A stretch of DNA of 64,000 nucleotides, taken from NCBI GenBank assembly GCA_027310565.1, contig DAIDAP010000037.1, positions 62,001 to 126,000 on the forward strand, in the 5' to 3' direction. The DNA is from Chloroflexota bacterium (GTDB taxonomy: Bacteria > Chloroflexota > Limnocylindria > P2-11E). Under the pieces are notes generated by a model. That model had not been told where the DNA came from. It ran no database searches and saw only the letters and a program-made list of their open reading frames with translations. Numbering within the stretch: the stretch's first letter is position 1; each line of letters begins with the position of its first letter. The position numbers were made by a program, and so were the translations under genes. This document shows positions 26,536 to 34,076 of this stretch, piece by piece.

Positions 26536-27590
26536 CAGACGCTCTCCAGATAGCGCAGGTCGTTCTGGTACAGCAGGCGGATGTCGGGGGTCCCCGTCCG
26601 CAGCATCGCGAGGCGCTCGATGCCTCCGCCGAACGCGAAGCCCTGGTAGCGGTCGGGGTCGTAGCCGACGCGTCGCAGCACGTTCGGATGCACCATGCCG
26701 CAGCCGGCGGCCTCGATCCAGCCGTCGCCGCCACAGGTGTGGCACCCGGGGTCCCTGCCCTCGCAGACGAAGCAGCTGAAGGCGATCTCCGCCGACGGCT
26801 CGGTGAACGGGAAGTAGTCGGGCCGGAAGCGGACGGCCCGCTCGCCGCCGAAGTACTGGCGCGCGAACGAGTAGAGCACGCCCTTGAGGTCGGACATGCT
26901 GAGCCGCTCGTCGATCGCGAGGCCCTCGTACTGGAAGAAGATGCTCTCGCGGATCGCGTCGGTCGCCTCGTAGCGGTAGCAGCGGCCCGGGACGACGACG
27001 CGGACCGGCGGCCGACGCCGCTCCATGACGCGCACCTGCATCGGCGACGTGTGCGTGCGGCCGAGGAGGGGCCGCGCCGGGTCGTCGCCCAGCGGGTTCG
27101 CGATCCAGAGCGTGTCCCACTTCTCGCGCGCGGGATGGCCGGGCGGGATGTTCAGCGCCTCGAAGTTGTAGTAGTCGTCGTCGATCTCGGGCCCCTCGAC
27201 CGTCTCGAAGCCCATCGTCCCGAAGATGCGCGACACGTCGCGGATCGTGCGGCTCACCGGGTGCAGCCGGCCCACGCGGACGCGGCGCGGTGGGAGCGTG
27301 AGGTCGGCCTGCTCGCCCAGGCTCCGCCGGAGGTGGGCCGACCGGAGCACGGCGCCGCGCGCCTCCAGCGCGGCCTCGATGGTCCGCTTCGCGTCGTTCA
27401 GCGCCTGGCCGTACGCGGGCCGCTCCGCCGCGGGCAGTCCCGCGATCCGCTTCGTGGCGGCGGTGAGCAGGCCGTCCCTGCGCGAGAGGTAGCGCACACG
27501 GGTCGACTCCAGGGCGGCCTCGTCCGCCGAGGCCGCGATCTCCGCCGCCGCCTGGTCCGCGAGCCTCGCGAGGTCCGTGCTCACCGCCAC
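26535..27590 (-). CDS. pheS: Phenylalanyl-tRNA synthetase alpha subunit
   Basis: Catalytic subunit of PheRS, about 351 aa. It has an N-terminal coiled-coil (about 1-85), then class II motifs: motif 1 region with HPVSRTIRDVSRIFGTMGF, motif 2 VVVPGRCYRYEATDA, and motif 3 GFAFGGGIERLAML. A CFVCEGRDPGCHTC stretch could bind zinc. The start is the GTG at 27590, close behind GGAGG; a second in-frame GTG at 27584 is possible. It lies directly downstream of a T-box terminator. Confidence 0.96.
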   Translation of the reverse strand: MAVSTDLARLADQAAAEIAASADEAALESTRVRYLSRRDGLLTAATKRIAGLPAAERPAYGQALNDAKRTIEAALEARGAVLRSAHLRRSLGEQADLTLPPRRVRVGRLHPVSRTIRDVSRIFGTMGFETVEGPEIDDDYYNFEALNIPPGHPAREKWDTLWIANPLGDDPARPLLGRTHTSPMQVRVMERRRPPVRVVVPGRCYRYEATDAIRESIFFQYEGLAIDERLSMSDLKGVLYSFARQYFGGERAVRFRPDYFPFTEPSAEIAFSCFVCEGRDPGCHTCGGDGWIEAAGCGMVHPNVLRRVGYDPDRYQGFAFGGGIERLAMLRTGTPDIRLLYQNDLRYLESV

Positions 27591-27599
27591 AGCGCCTCC

Positions 27600-27830
27600 A
27601 AAAAGAACGCCCGCCCATCGTCCTGTCGGGACGAAGGCGGGCCTCCGCGGTACCACCCGGTTTCCCGGCGCCTCGCGCCGGGCTCTCGATCGGGAGCGCT
27701 ATCGGGCTCCACCCGGATGCGGTCTGCTCCGCATCGGCTCCGGAGCGAATTCGCGCGTCCTGTGCCGCGACGGGCTTTCACCGGTCCCGTCTCTCTGTGG
27801 CGGCGGTGCCGCGGTACTGCTCTCCTTCCG
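27600..27830 (-). ncRNA. T-box leader of pheS-pheT (Phe specifier)
   Basis: Untranslated leader that reads tRNA charging. The conserved T-box GGGTGGTACCGCGG is at 27658-27645 (minus strand). It is followed by a terminator with GGCGGGC/GCCCGCC arms (27642-27636 and 27615-27609), an inner CGTCC/GGACG stem and a T-run ending at 27600. Upstream, AGAGAGACGGGACCGGTGAA matches the Stem I distal loop pattern. The candidate specifier is TTC (27749-27747), a Phe codon, at the usual place before a CTCCGGAG segment. Uncharged tRNA-Phe would stabilise the antiterminator and switch on pheST. Confidence 0.92.
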
Positions 27831-27838
27831 CGCCGTGT

Positions 27839-28204
27839 TCAGGATGTTCCCTTGCTCTTCTCCTTCACCATGTCGACGTACTGGCGGAACAGCCTGGGGT
27901 CGCGCACGGCCATGTCCGCGAGGATCTTCCGGTCGAGGTCGACGCCCGCCGCGCGCATCGCGGCCATGAGCCGGCTGTACGACACCCCCGACTCGCGAGC
28001 GCCGGCGTTGATGCGGGCGATCCACAGGGCGCGGAACTGCGCCTTGCGCCTGCGCCGGTCACGGAACGCGTACGTCAGCGCGTGGAGCGCCGCCTCGCGG
28101 GCCGGACGGACGAGCTTGCGCTTCGCGCCGCGGCGTCCTTCCGCCTGCTGGAGCAGCCTCTTGTGCCTTCTGTGTGCGGCGACGCCGCGCTTCACTCGTG
28201 ACAT
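27839..28204 (-). CDS. rplT: 50S ribosomal protein L20
   Basis: Primary 23S rRNA-binding protein needed for 50S assembly, 121 aa. It starts [18 protein letters not shown] and contains [20 protein letters not shown] and the [11 protein letters not shown] signature. It is nine bases downstream of rpmI in the conserved infC-rpmI-rplT cluster. In many bacteria L20 or IF-3 feeds back on this operon; no L20-binding leader is evident to me. Confidence 0.98.
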   Translation of the reverse strand: MSRVKRGVAAHRRHKRLLQQAEGRRGAKRKLVRPAREAALHALTYAFRDRRRRKAQFRALWIARINAGARESGVSYSRLMAAMRAAGVDLDRKILADMAVRDPRLFRQYVDMVKEKSKGTS

Positions 28205-28213
28205 GTCTTCCCC

Positions 28214-28411
28214 TTACAGATTCGGCAGGAGCTTGCGGACGAGCCGGAGGTCGCCTCTCGCGACGAGGCCCTTCCCCTGGTGCCGGCGCTTGCGCGACGG
28301 TCCCTTGTGCTGGTTGAGGTGGCCCTTGTAGGCCTTCATCCGAGTGAGGCGGCCGCGCCCGGTCACGCCGAAGCGTTTCTTCGCGCCGCTGTGGGTCTTG
28401 ATCTTGGGCAA
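28214..28411 (-). CDS. rpmI: 50S ribosomal protein L35
   Basis: Small basic 50S protein, 65 aa, PKIKTHSGAKKRFGVTG at the N-terminus and a lysine/arginine-rich KRRHQGKGLVARGD core. The start is a TTG at 28411, which gives exactly the family N-terminus and has AGGAGG nine bases upstream. The frame is open further upstream from an ATG at 28450, but that extension is not conserved. Confidence 0.96.
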   Translation of the reverse strand: MPKIKTHSGAKKRFGVTGRGRLTRMKAYKGHLNQHKGPSRKRRHQGKGLVARGDLRLVRKLLPNL

Positions 28412-28461
28412 CGGACGGCTCCTCCTCAGGTCGGCGTGGCGTGAAAACACATTCTAGAGGC

Positions 28462-29136
28462 TCACGCGGGTCGACCGGGAGTGCGCGTCGACGTCGCGCG
28501 CGGCGCGGGCGCCGCCGCAGGGCGGGCGAGGGCCGGTGCGGCCGGACGCGGCGCGGCGGGTGCGGGTCGCGCCGGCGAGGCCGGGGCGGCGCCGGTCGGC
28601 GCGGGCGGCGGCTGCGGCACACCGCCGCGGACCGGGTTCATGATCATCGACATCGAGCGGCCCTCGAGGAGCGGCTGGCGCTCGACCGTACCGCTGTCCT
28701 TCAGCCGCTCGGCGATCTGCATCAGCAGCGTCCGTCCGCGCTCCGGGTGCGCGAGCTCGCGCCCGCGGAAGCGGACCGTCACCTTCAGCTTGTCCCCCTC
28801 GCCCAGGAACTTCGCGGCGGACTTCACCTTGGTCTCGATGTCGTGGTCGTCGATCTTCGGCGAGACGCGGATCTCCTTCCAGGTGACCGAGCGCTGCCGC
28901 TTCTTCGCCTCCTTCGCTTCCTGCTGCTTCTCGAAACGGTACTTGCCGAAGTCGAGCACCCGGGCGACCGGCGGCGCGGCGTTGGGCGCGATCTCCACGA
29001 GGTCGTACCCCAGGTCGCGGGCGTGCGCGAGCGCGCGGGCGGTCGGCAGGACACCGAGCTGCTCGCCGTTCAGGCCGATGAGGCGCACGGCGGGCACGCG
29101 GATCTGCTCGTTGACCCGGAGCTCAGGGGCGGCTAT
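28462..29136 (-). CDS. infC: Translation initiation factor IF-3
   Basis: Fidelity factor for start-codon selection, about 224 aa. The N-domain begins APELRVNEQIRVPAVRLIG and includes VARVLDFGKYRFEKQQE; the C-domain has KIDDHDIETKVKSAAKFL and VRFRGRELAHPERG. The conserved N-terminus extends above the first GTG (29097), and the only plausible start is ATA at 29136 with GGAG eight bases upstream. Non-AUG starts are a known autoregulatory trait of infC. Unusual: a disordered Pro/Ala tail of roughly 45 residues after the C-domain. First gene of infC-rpmI-rplT. Confidence 0.96.
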   Translation of the reverse strand: MAAPELRVNEQIRVPAVRLIGLNGEQLGVLPTARALAHARDLGYDLVEIAPNAAPPVARVLDFGKYRFEKQQEAKEAKKRQRSVTWKEIRVSPKIDDHDIETKVKSAAKFLGEGDKLKVTVRFRGRELAHPERGRTLLMQIAERLKDSGTVERQPLLEGRSMSMIMNPVRGGVPQPPPAPTGAAPASPARPAPAAPRPAAPALARPAAAPAPRATSTRTPGRPA

Positions 29137-29198
29137 GCGCGACGCTCCGACAGGAGGAGACGCTGGTCCCGGTCGGCAGGACGCTTCAAGACGGCATC

Positions 29199-29208
29199 AG
29201 GATACCAT
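29199..29208 (-). promoter_or_regulatory. Candidate extended -10 promoter for infC-rpmI-rplT
   Basis: The minus strand reads TGGTATCCT, a TGn-extended -10 with TATCCT at 29204-29199, about 63 bases before the infC ATA. No clear -35 is seen. Position between the upstream transporter stop and infC fits a promoter, but the call is pattern-based. Confidence 0.3.
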
Positions 29209-29248
29209 CCGCGTCGCCCTGCTCTCGAGTCCGCGCGTGGTGGGCGGA

Positions 29249-30322
29249 TCAGCAGCTGTTGTATTTGCCCGTCCAGAGCACGCCGTCGGCCGGGTCGCCG
29301 CGCACCGCGGTGAGCTTTCCGTTGTAGAGCGCGTCGAGCGTCGTGTTCACGGTCGCGAGGCTCATGCAGCCGGTGTCCGACATGGCGGGCAGCAGCGTCC
29401 TGAGCACCCGCTCGGTGAGCGCGACGTCCGTGCTGCCGACCGCCTTCGCCACCGTCGGAGCGACGCCCGCGGGGTCGGCGCGCACTTTCGTCATCGCCTT
29501 CCGCAGCGCGCGGATGAACCCTGACGCGGCGGCCGGGTTCTTGGCCGCCCAGTCGCGGTTCGTCGCGAACGCGGTGTAGATCATGCTCGCGAACTGCGGC
29601 ACGTCGCCGGCGGGGCCGTCGATGATGATCGTGCCGGTCCCCTTGTCGGCGGCGAGGTACGGGGTCGGCGGCGAGAGCTGGAAGGCGTCGATCTGGTTCG
29701 ACTCCAGCGCCGCGAGGAGGGCCGCGCCGCCGCCGATCGCCACGATCTGGGCGTCACGGTCGGGGTTGAGGCCCGCCTGGCGCAGGTAGAAGCGCATGTA
29801 GTTGTCGGTCGGGGCGCCCGGCCGGGTGATCCCGAGGCGCAGGCCCTTCAGCGCGGCGTACCGCTGCTCGATCGGGGTGCTGCGGCTGACGCCGAGGCGC
29901 TTGGCCACGTCCGTCCGCATGACGAGCGTCAGGGTGTTGCGGCTGAGGACGTTGAAGGCCAGGACGAGGCTCTTCTCGCCCTTCTCCGACAGCCCGATGA
30001 GGTCCTCGAAGCCGATGTCGGCGAACTGGGCGCTGCCGGACACCATGGCCGCGACCGAGTCCACACCGCTCGAGACGGCCGTGATCGTGAGATCGATGTT
30101 CTCGGCCTTGAAGTAGCCCTCGGCGTCGGCGACGTAGAGAGCGGAGAGGAAGATGTTCGGCGCGGAGGCCACGTTCACTTTCGTCGGCGCGGCCTTCGTC
30201 GCGGCCACTGTCGCGGTGGGGGCGACCGACGCCGCGGACGCCGTGGGGCTGGGTGCGGCAGCGCCGCCGCACGCCGCGGCCATGATCCCGAACATCGTCC
30301 CGAGCGCGATGAACCTACGCAT
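29249..30322 (-). CDS. ABC transporter substrate-binding lipoprotein (NMT1/TauA/SsuA-like)
   Basis: Periplasmic-type binding lipoprotein, 357 aa. It has signal peptide MRRFIALGTMFGIMAAACG with lipobox AAAC and a Ser/Ala/Thr linker. The NMT1-like fold starts KVNVASAPNIFLSALYVADA, then AEGYFKAENIDLTI and GFEDLIGL. It is the last gene of an ATPase-permease-permease-binding protein operon. Family members bind nitrate, sulfonates, taurine or pyrimidine precursors; the substrate here cannot be read from sequence. Confidence 0.9.
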   Translation of the reverse strand: MRRFIALGTMFGIMAAACGGAAAPSPTASAASVAPTATVAATKAAPTKVNVASAPNIFLSALYVADAEGYFKAENIDLTITAVSSGVDSVAAMVSGSAQFADIGFEDLIGLSEKGEKSLVLAFNVLSRNTLTLVMRTDVAKRLGVSRSTPIEQRYAALKGLRLGITRPGAPTDNYMRFYLRQAGLNPDRDAQIVAIGGGAALLAALESNQIDAFQLSPPTPYLAADKGTGTIIIDGPAGDVPQFASMIYTAFATNRDWAAKNPAAASGFIRALRKAMTKVRADPAGVAPTVAKAVGSTDVALTERVLRTLLPAMSDTGCMSLATVNTTLDALYNGKLTAVRGDPADGVLWTGKYNSC

Positions 30323-30387
30323 CCTGCCTGTTCCTCCTCATCGCTACGCTTTATCGCTACGCTTTGATCCGTAAGCCAGCATCGCGC

Positions 30388-31263
30388 TCACAGGCTTCCT
30401 TCGCTGACGTCGACGCCACGCTGCCAGCGGGTGACTCGTCCGAGAGGGCGCAGGAGCACCGTCAAGGCGAGCACTATAACCGCCATCACGAACGCGGCGG
30501 CGATGACGCCGTCCGTCTCGTACTCGGACGCCGCGGCCGAGGCCAGATATCCGAGCCCGCGATTCGATGCGATGAATTCTCCCACCACCGCACCGATCAT
30601 GGCGGCGGGGAGCGTCGCCCGCAGCGCCGCGAGCACGTAGGGGACCGCGCTGGGCAATATCACCGTTCGGAAGAGGGCCGCGCGCGACGCGCCCATGACG
30701 AGGCTCACGTCGATGAGCCCGCGCGGGACCTGGCGGAACCCGGCCACGGTGTTGATGAACACGACGAAGAAGACGAAGTACGCCGCGAGGATGATCTTCG
30801 GGAGCAGCTCCAGTCCGAACCAGAGGATGAACACCGGGCCGAGCGCGACGGCGGGGATCGAATAGGCGAGCAGGATGTACGGCTCGGCGACACGGTACGC
30901 GCGCGGCATGAGTCCCAGCGGCCAGGCGAGCAGGATCGCGGCGAGCGCTCCGACCATGTAGCCGATGAACGTCGCGGTGAGAGTGAACTGGCCGTGCCAG
31001 AAGAGATCGCCGTTGAGCGTCCACTCGACCAGACGCGCCGCGACGGCCTCGGGGCGGCTCACGAAGAACGTACGCACGAGCGTACCCGACGAGAGCTCCC
31101 ACGCGACGATGACGCCGACGAGGATGCCCAGACGCGCGAGCCACACCGTGCGGCGCCGCGCGCGCAGCGTGGCCTGCCGCCGGGTCAGCGTGTCCTCGAG
31201 GACGCGGACGGCCGCGTCGGCCGGGGGACGCGGAAGCGCGATGCGCTCCCCGACCGCGGTCAC
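30388..31263 (-). CDS. ABC transporter permease (SsuC/TauC-like), second of pair
   Basis: BPD_transp_1 permease, 291 aa, about six membrane helices. The EAA-type loop is VSLVMGASRAALFRTVILPS, followed by IGAVVGEFIASNRGLGYL, which is diagnostic of nitrate/sulfonate/bicarbonate importers. The GTG start at 31263 overlaps the stop of the first permease (GTGA). Probably forms a heterodimer with that permease. Confidence 0.92.
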   Translation of the reverse strand: MTAVGERIALPRPPADAAVRVLEDTLTRRQATLRARRRTVWLARLGILVGVIVAWELSSGTLVRTFFVSRPEAVAARLVEWTLNGDLFWHGQFTLTATFIGYMVGALAAILLAWPLGLMPRAYRVAEPYILLAYSIPAVALGPVFILWFGLELLPKIILAAYFVFFVVFINTVAGFRQVPRGLIDVSLVMGASRAALFRTVILPSAVPYVLAALRATLPAAMIGAVVGEFIASNRGLGYLASAAASEYETDGVIAAAFVMAVIVLALTVLLRPLGRVTRWQRGVDVSEGSL

Positions 31264-32090
31264 CCGTGCACCGTTCCCGAGGCCCACGGGAAGAGACGGC
31301 GCTCGGCCGCGGCGATGACGAGGTTCACGACCATGACGATGCTCGCGATGACCACGACGCCGGCGAACATGCTCGCGATGTCGAACTGCCGCGATGCCCG
31401 CATGACGAGGTAGCCGAGGCCCTCGCTCGACGCGATGAGCTCCGCCAGCACGGCGCCGACCATGGCGCGCGCGAAGGTGACACGGATCGCCGCGGCGATC
31501 GCGGGAGCGGCGGCGGGGAGGAGCACGACGCGCAGGGTCGTGAGGCGCCGCGCGCCCATCACGCGCACGACGTCGACGAGGCTGCGGTCCACCGCGCGCA
31601 CGCCGGCCACGGTGTTGATGAAGACGATGAAGAAGACCATGAGGGCGGCGAGGACGACCTTGGGCGTCGGGCCGAGCCCGAACCACATGGTGAGCAGCGG
31701 CGCGAGCGCGATCTTCGGGATCGAGTAGAAGGCGAGGAGATACGGCTCGAGGATCTCGTAGCCGCCCGTGCTCATCAGGAGCAGCAGGGCGCCGGCGAGG
31801 CCGATCCCGACCCCGATCAGGTATCCGATGGTGACCTCGCCGAGCGTCGCCTGGGCGTTCCGGAGCAGCGAGCCATCGGCCGCGAGGGCCACGATGCTCC
31901 GCGCGATCTCGAGCGGGGTGCTCACGTAGCGCGTGTCGATGATCAGGCCGAGCGCGAACTGCCAGAAGAGCAGCGCGCCGACGCCGAGGCCGACGATGCC
32001 CGCGCTGACGATGGCACGGTCCGCGCGGACCGTGCGCCGCTGGCGGTCGACCGCTCCCGCGACGACCGCCCCGGCTGCGTCTGCGGTCAC
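31260..32090 (-). CDS. ABC transporter permease (SsuC/TauC-like), first of pair
   Basis: BPD_transp_1 permease, 276 aa, about six helices, with the loop VVRVMGARRLTTLRVVLLPA and LAELIASSEGLGYL near the C-terminus. GTG start at 32090 overlaps the ATPase stop (GTGA). Paralogous to the next gene; two different permeases in one operon suggest a heterodimeric channel. Confidence 0.92.
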   Translation of the reverse strand: MTADAAGAVVAGAVDRQRRTVRADRAIVSAGIVGLGVGALLFWQFALGLIIDTRYVSTPLEIARSIVALAADGSLLRNAQATLGEVTIGYLIGVGIGLAGALLLLMSTGGYEILEPYLLAFYSIPKIALAPLLTMWFGLGPTPKVVLAALMVFFIVFINTVAGVRAVDRSLVDVVRVMGARRLTTLRVVLLPAAAPAIAAAIRVTFARAMVGAVLAELIASSEGLGYLVMRASRQFDIASMFAGVVVIASIVMVVNLVIAAAERRLFPWASGTVHG

Positions 32091-32908
32091 GCGATGCGCT
32101 CGCCCGCGACCGGCGCGTGGGCGGCGCCGATCTCAGCCCGGATATCGGCCCAGAGGGCGTCGTAGAGGTCGCTGAAGCCCGGCGTCTCGTGGATATGGAA
32201 GATGTCGCGTGGCCGCGGGAGATCGACGCGATACTCACGTTTGATCGTGCCGGGCCGGTTGGTGAAGACGATGATGCGGTCGCTGAGCGCGATCGCCTCG
32301 ACCAGGTCGTGGGTCACGAAGAGGACGCTCGGACGGCTCCGCTGCCACAGGTTCTGCAGCTCGGCCTGAAGGATGACCCGGGTCTGCGCGTCGAGCGGCC
32401 CGAACGGCTCGTCCATGAGCACGACGTCGGTGTCGTAGACGAGCGTTCGTACGATGCTCGCGCGCTTGCGCATCCCGCCGGACAGCTCGTGCGGGTAGTG
32501 GTGCTCGAAGCCGATGAGGCCGACGACGTCGATGAGCTCTCGCGCCCGCCGGCGCCGCTCGGGGGCAGGCACGCCGCGGAACTCGAGGCCGAGCTCGACG
32601 TTCCCGACGAGCGACCGCCAGGGCAGGAGGTTGTCGTCCTGCGTGATGTAGCCGACCTTGGTGTTCACGCCCGACACCCGCGCGCCCTGATGCTCCACCA
32701 GACCAGCCGACGGTGCGGTGAGCCCCGCGACGAGGTTCAGACACGTCGACTTTCCGCACCCCGACGGGCCCACGAGGCTCACGAACTCGCCGGGATTCGC
32801 GACGAAGGAGATGTCCTCGAGCGCGAGGATGGGCTGCGCGGCGCGCTCGCGCGCGATGAACGCCTTGTAGACGCTCTGGAAGCGGACCGCGGGAGCGGAC
32901 GTGGACAT
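32087..32908 (-). CDS. ABC transporter ATPase (SsuB/TauB/NrtD-like)
   Basis: Cytoplasmic ATPase of the importer, about 273 aa. Walker A is GPSGCGKST, the Q-loop QDDNLLPW, the signature LSGGMRKRASI, Walker B VVLMDEPFGPLD and the H-switch THDLVEAI. The C-terminus contains DLPRPRDIFHIHETPGF, typical of the nitrate/sulfonate group. Start at the ATG at 32908; no clear ribosome binding site precedes it, so a leaderless or weakly translated mRNA is possible. First gene of the four-gene operon. Confidence 0.94.
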   Translation of the reverse strand: MSTSAPAVRFQSVYKAFIARERAAQPILALEDISFVANPGEFVSLVGPSGCGKSTCLNLVAGLTAPSAGLVEHQGARVSGVNTKVGYITQDDNLLPWRSLVGNVELGLEFRGVPAPERRRRARELIDVVGLIGFEHHYPHELSGGMRKRASIVRTLVYDTDVVLMDEPFGPLDAQTRVILQAELQNLWQRSRPSVLFVTHDLVEAIALSDRIIVFTNRPGTIKREYRVDLPRPRDIFHIHETPGFSDLYDALWADIRAEIGAAHAPVAGERIA

Positions 32909-32942
32909 CGAGCGACACGATACGGGAGGAACGGCCGCCGTG

Positions 32943-34076
32943 CTAATCGCCCACCATCCGTCCGAGCCGCGCGCGCACCGCGGGCCATTCGCTGTCGAGG
33001 ATCGAGTAGTACTTCGCGTCACGCAGGCGTCCAGCCCGCACGAAGCGCTCGTGGCGGATCGTGCCCTCGAGCCTCGCGCCGAGCCGTTCGATCGCCCGCT
33101 GCGAGCGCTCGTTCAGGACGTCCGTCTTCAGCCACACCCGCACCGCGCCGAGGCCGTCGAAGGCGTGACCGAGCTGCAGGAGCTTCGCCTCGGTGTTGGC
33201 CGCCGTGCGCCTCACCGCCGGCGAGAGCATGGTCCAGCCGATCTCGACCGAACGGTTCGGACGGTCGATGGCGCCGTAGCGGGTCGTTCCGACGATCCTC
33301 CCGTCGCCGAGGCGCCGCGTCACCCACGGGAGGTGCTCGCCGCGGATGGCGAGGTCGAGCGCGCGGCGGAGGTAGCGCTCCATGTCGGCGACGGTCGTCG
33401 GCGGCGGATCCGAAAGGTACGCCCACGTCGCCGGATCCCGGAGCGCCTCGAGCAGCTCCGCCGCGTGCTCCATGCGCATCGGCTCGAGCCGGACGTGCCG
33501 GCCGGTGAGCGTCACCGGTCGCGGGTCGAAGGCCGGGCGCGCGCGGCCGACGACGTAGGCCATGGCGACGTCGTCGGCGTAGAAGCCGCGGTCGGTCATC
33601 ACCGCATCGCGCTCGATCCCCTCGACCTCGAAGCCGGCGGCCCGGTACGAGTTGATCGCGCGGTCGTTGTAGGCGAGGACGTGGAGCGACACGCGGTGGG
33701 CGCCGAGGTCGTCCACGAGGTGCCGCACGAGCAGGCCGAGCGCCTCGCGCCCGAGCCCCTTGCCCCAGAGCGCCGGCTCGCCGATGCCGATGCCGACCTC
33801 GGCGCTGCGCCCCTTCGGCTGCCAGTCGCGGTAGTTCGCCTGCCCGATCGCCCGGCCCTCGTGCTCGATCGCGAAGAGAGCGCCCTGCCGCGCGGCGAAG
33901 CGGTCCATCCACTCGCGCGCGGCGGCCTCGTCCGTCCACCGGCCGGGATGGCGGCCCCACTGGAGCCACGCGAAGTCGGGGTCGTTCCCCCAGCGGATGA
34001 GCGCGGGCGCGTCCGCGTGGGTCATCGGGCGGAGCGTGACGCGCTCGCCCCGCAGCGTGGGCGCCGCCTCCCTCAC
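32943..34076 (-). CDS. Tandem GNAT N-acetyltransferase (two RimJ/RimL-type domains)
   Basis: Protein of 377 aa with two complete RimJ/RimL-like GNAT domains. Domain 1 (about 5-185) has LRGERVTLRPMTHADAP and GLGREALGLLVRHLVDDLG; domain 2 (about 195-377) has LTGRHVRLEPMRMEHAAELL and TEAKLLQLGHAFDGLG. Acetyl-CoA-dependent transfer to a protein N-terminus or small amine is expected; the substrate is unknown. The GTG start overlaps the thrS stop (GTGA), so it is coupled to thrS and likely under its T-box. Confidence 0.88.
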   Translation of the reverse strand: MREAAPTLRGERVTLRPMTHADAPALIRWGNDPDFAWLQWGRHPGRWTDEAAAREWMDRFAARQGALFAIEHEGRAIGQANYRDWQPKGRSAEVGIGIGEPALWGKGLGREALGLLVRHLVDDLGAHRVSLHVLAYNDRAINSYRAAGFEVEGIERDAVMTDRGFYADDVAMAYVVGRARPAFDPRPVTLTGRHVRLEPMRMEHAAELLEALRDPATWAYLSDPPPTTVADMERYLRRALDLAIRGEHLPWVTRRLGDGRIVGTTRYGAIDRPNRSVEIGWTMLSPAVRRTAANTEAKLLQLGHAFDGLGAVRVWLKTDVLNERSQRAIERLGARLEGTIRHERFVRAGRLRDAKYYSILDSEWPAVRARLGRMVGD

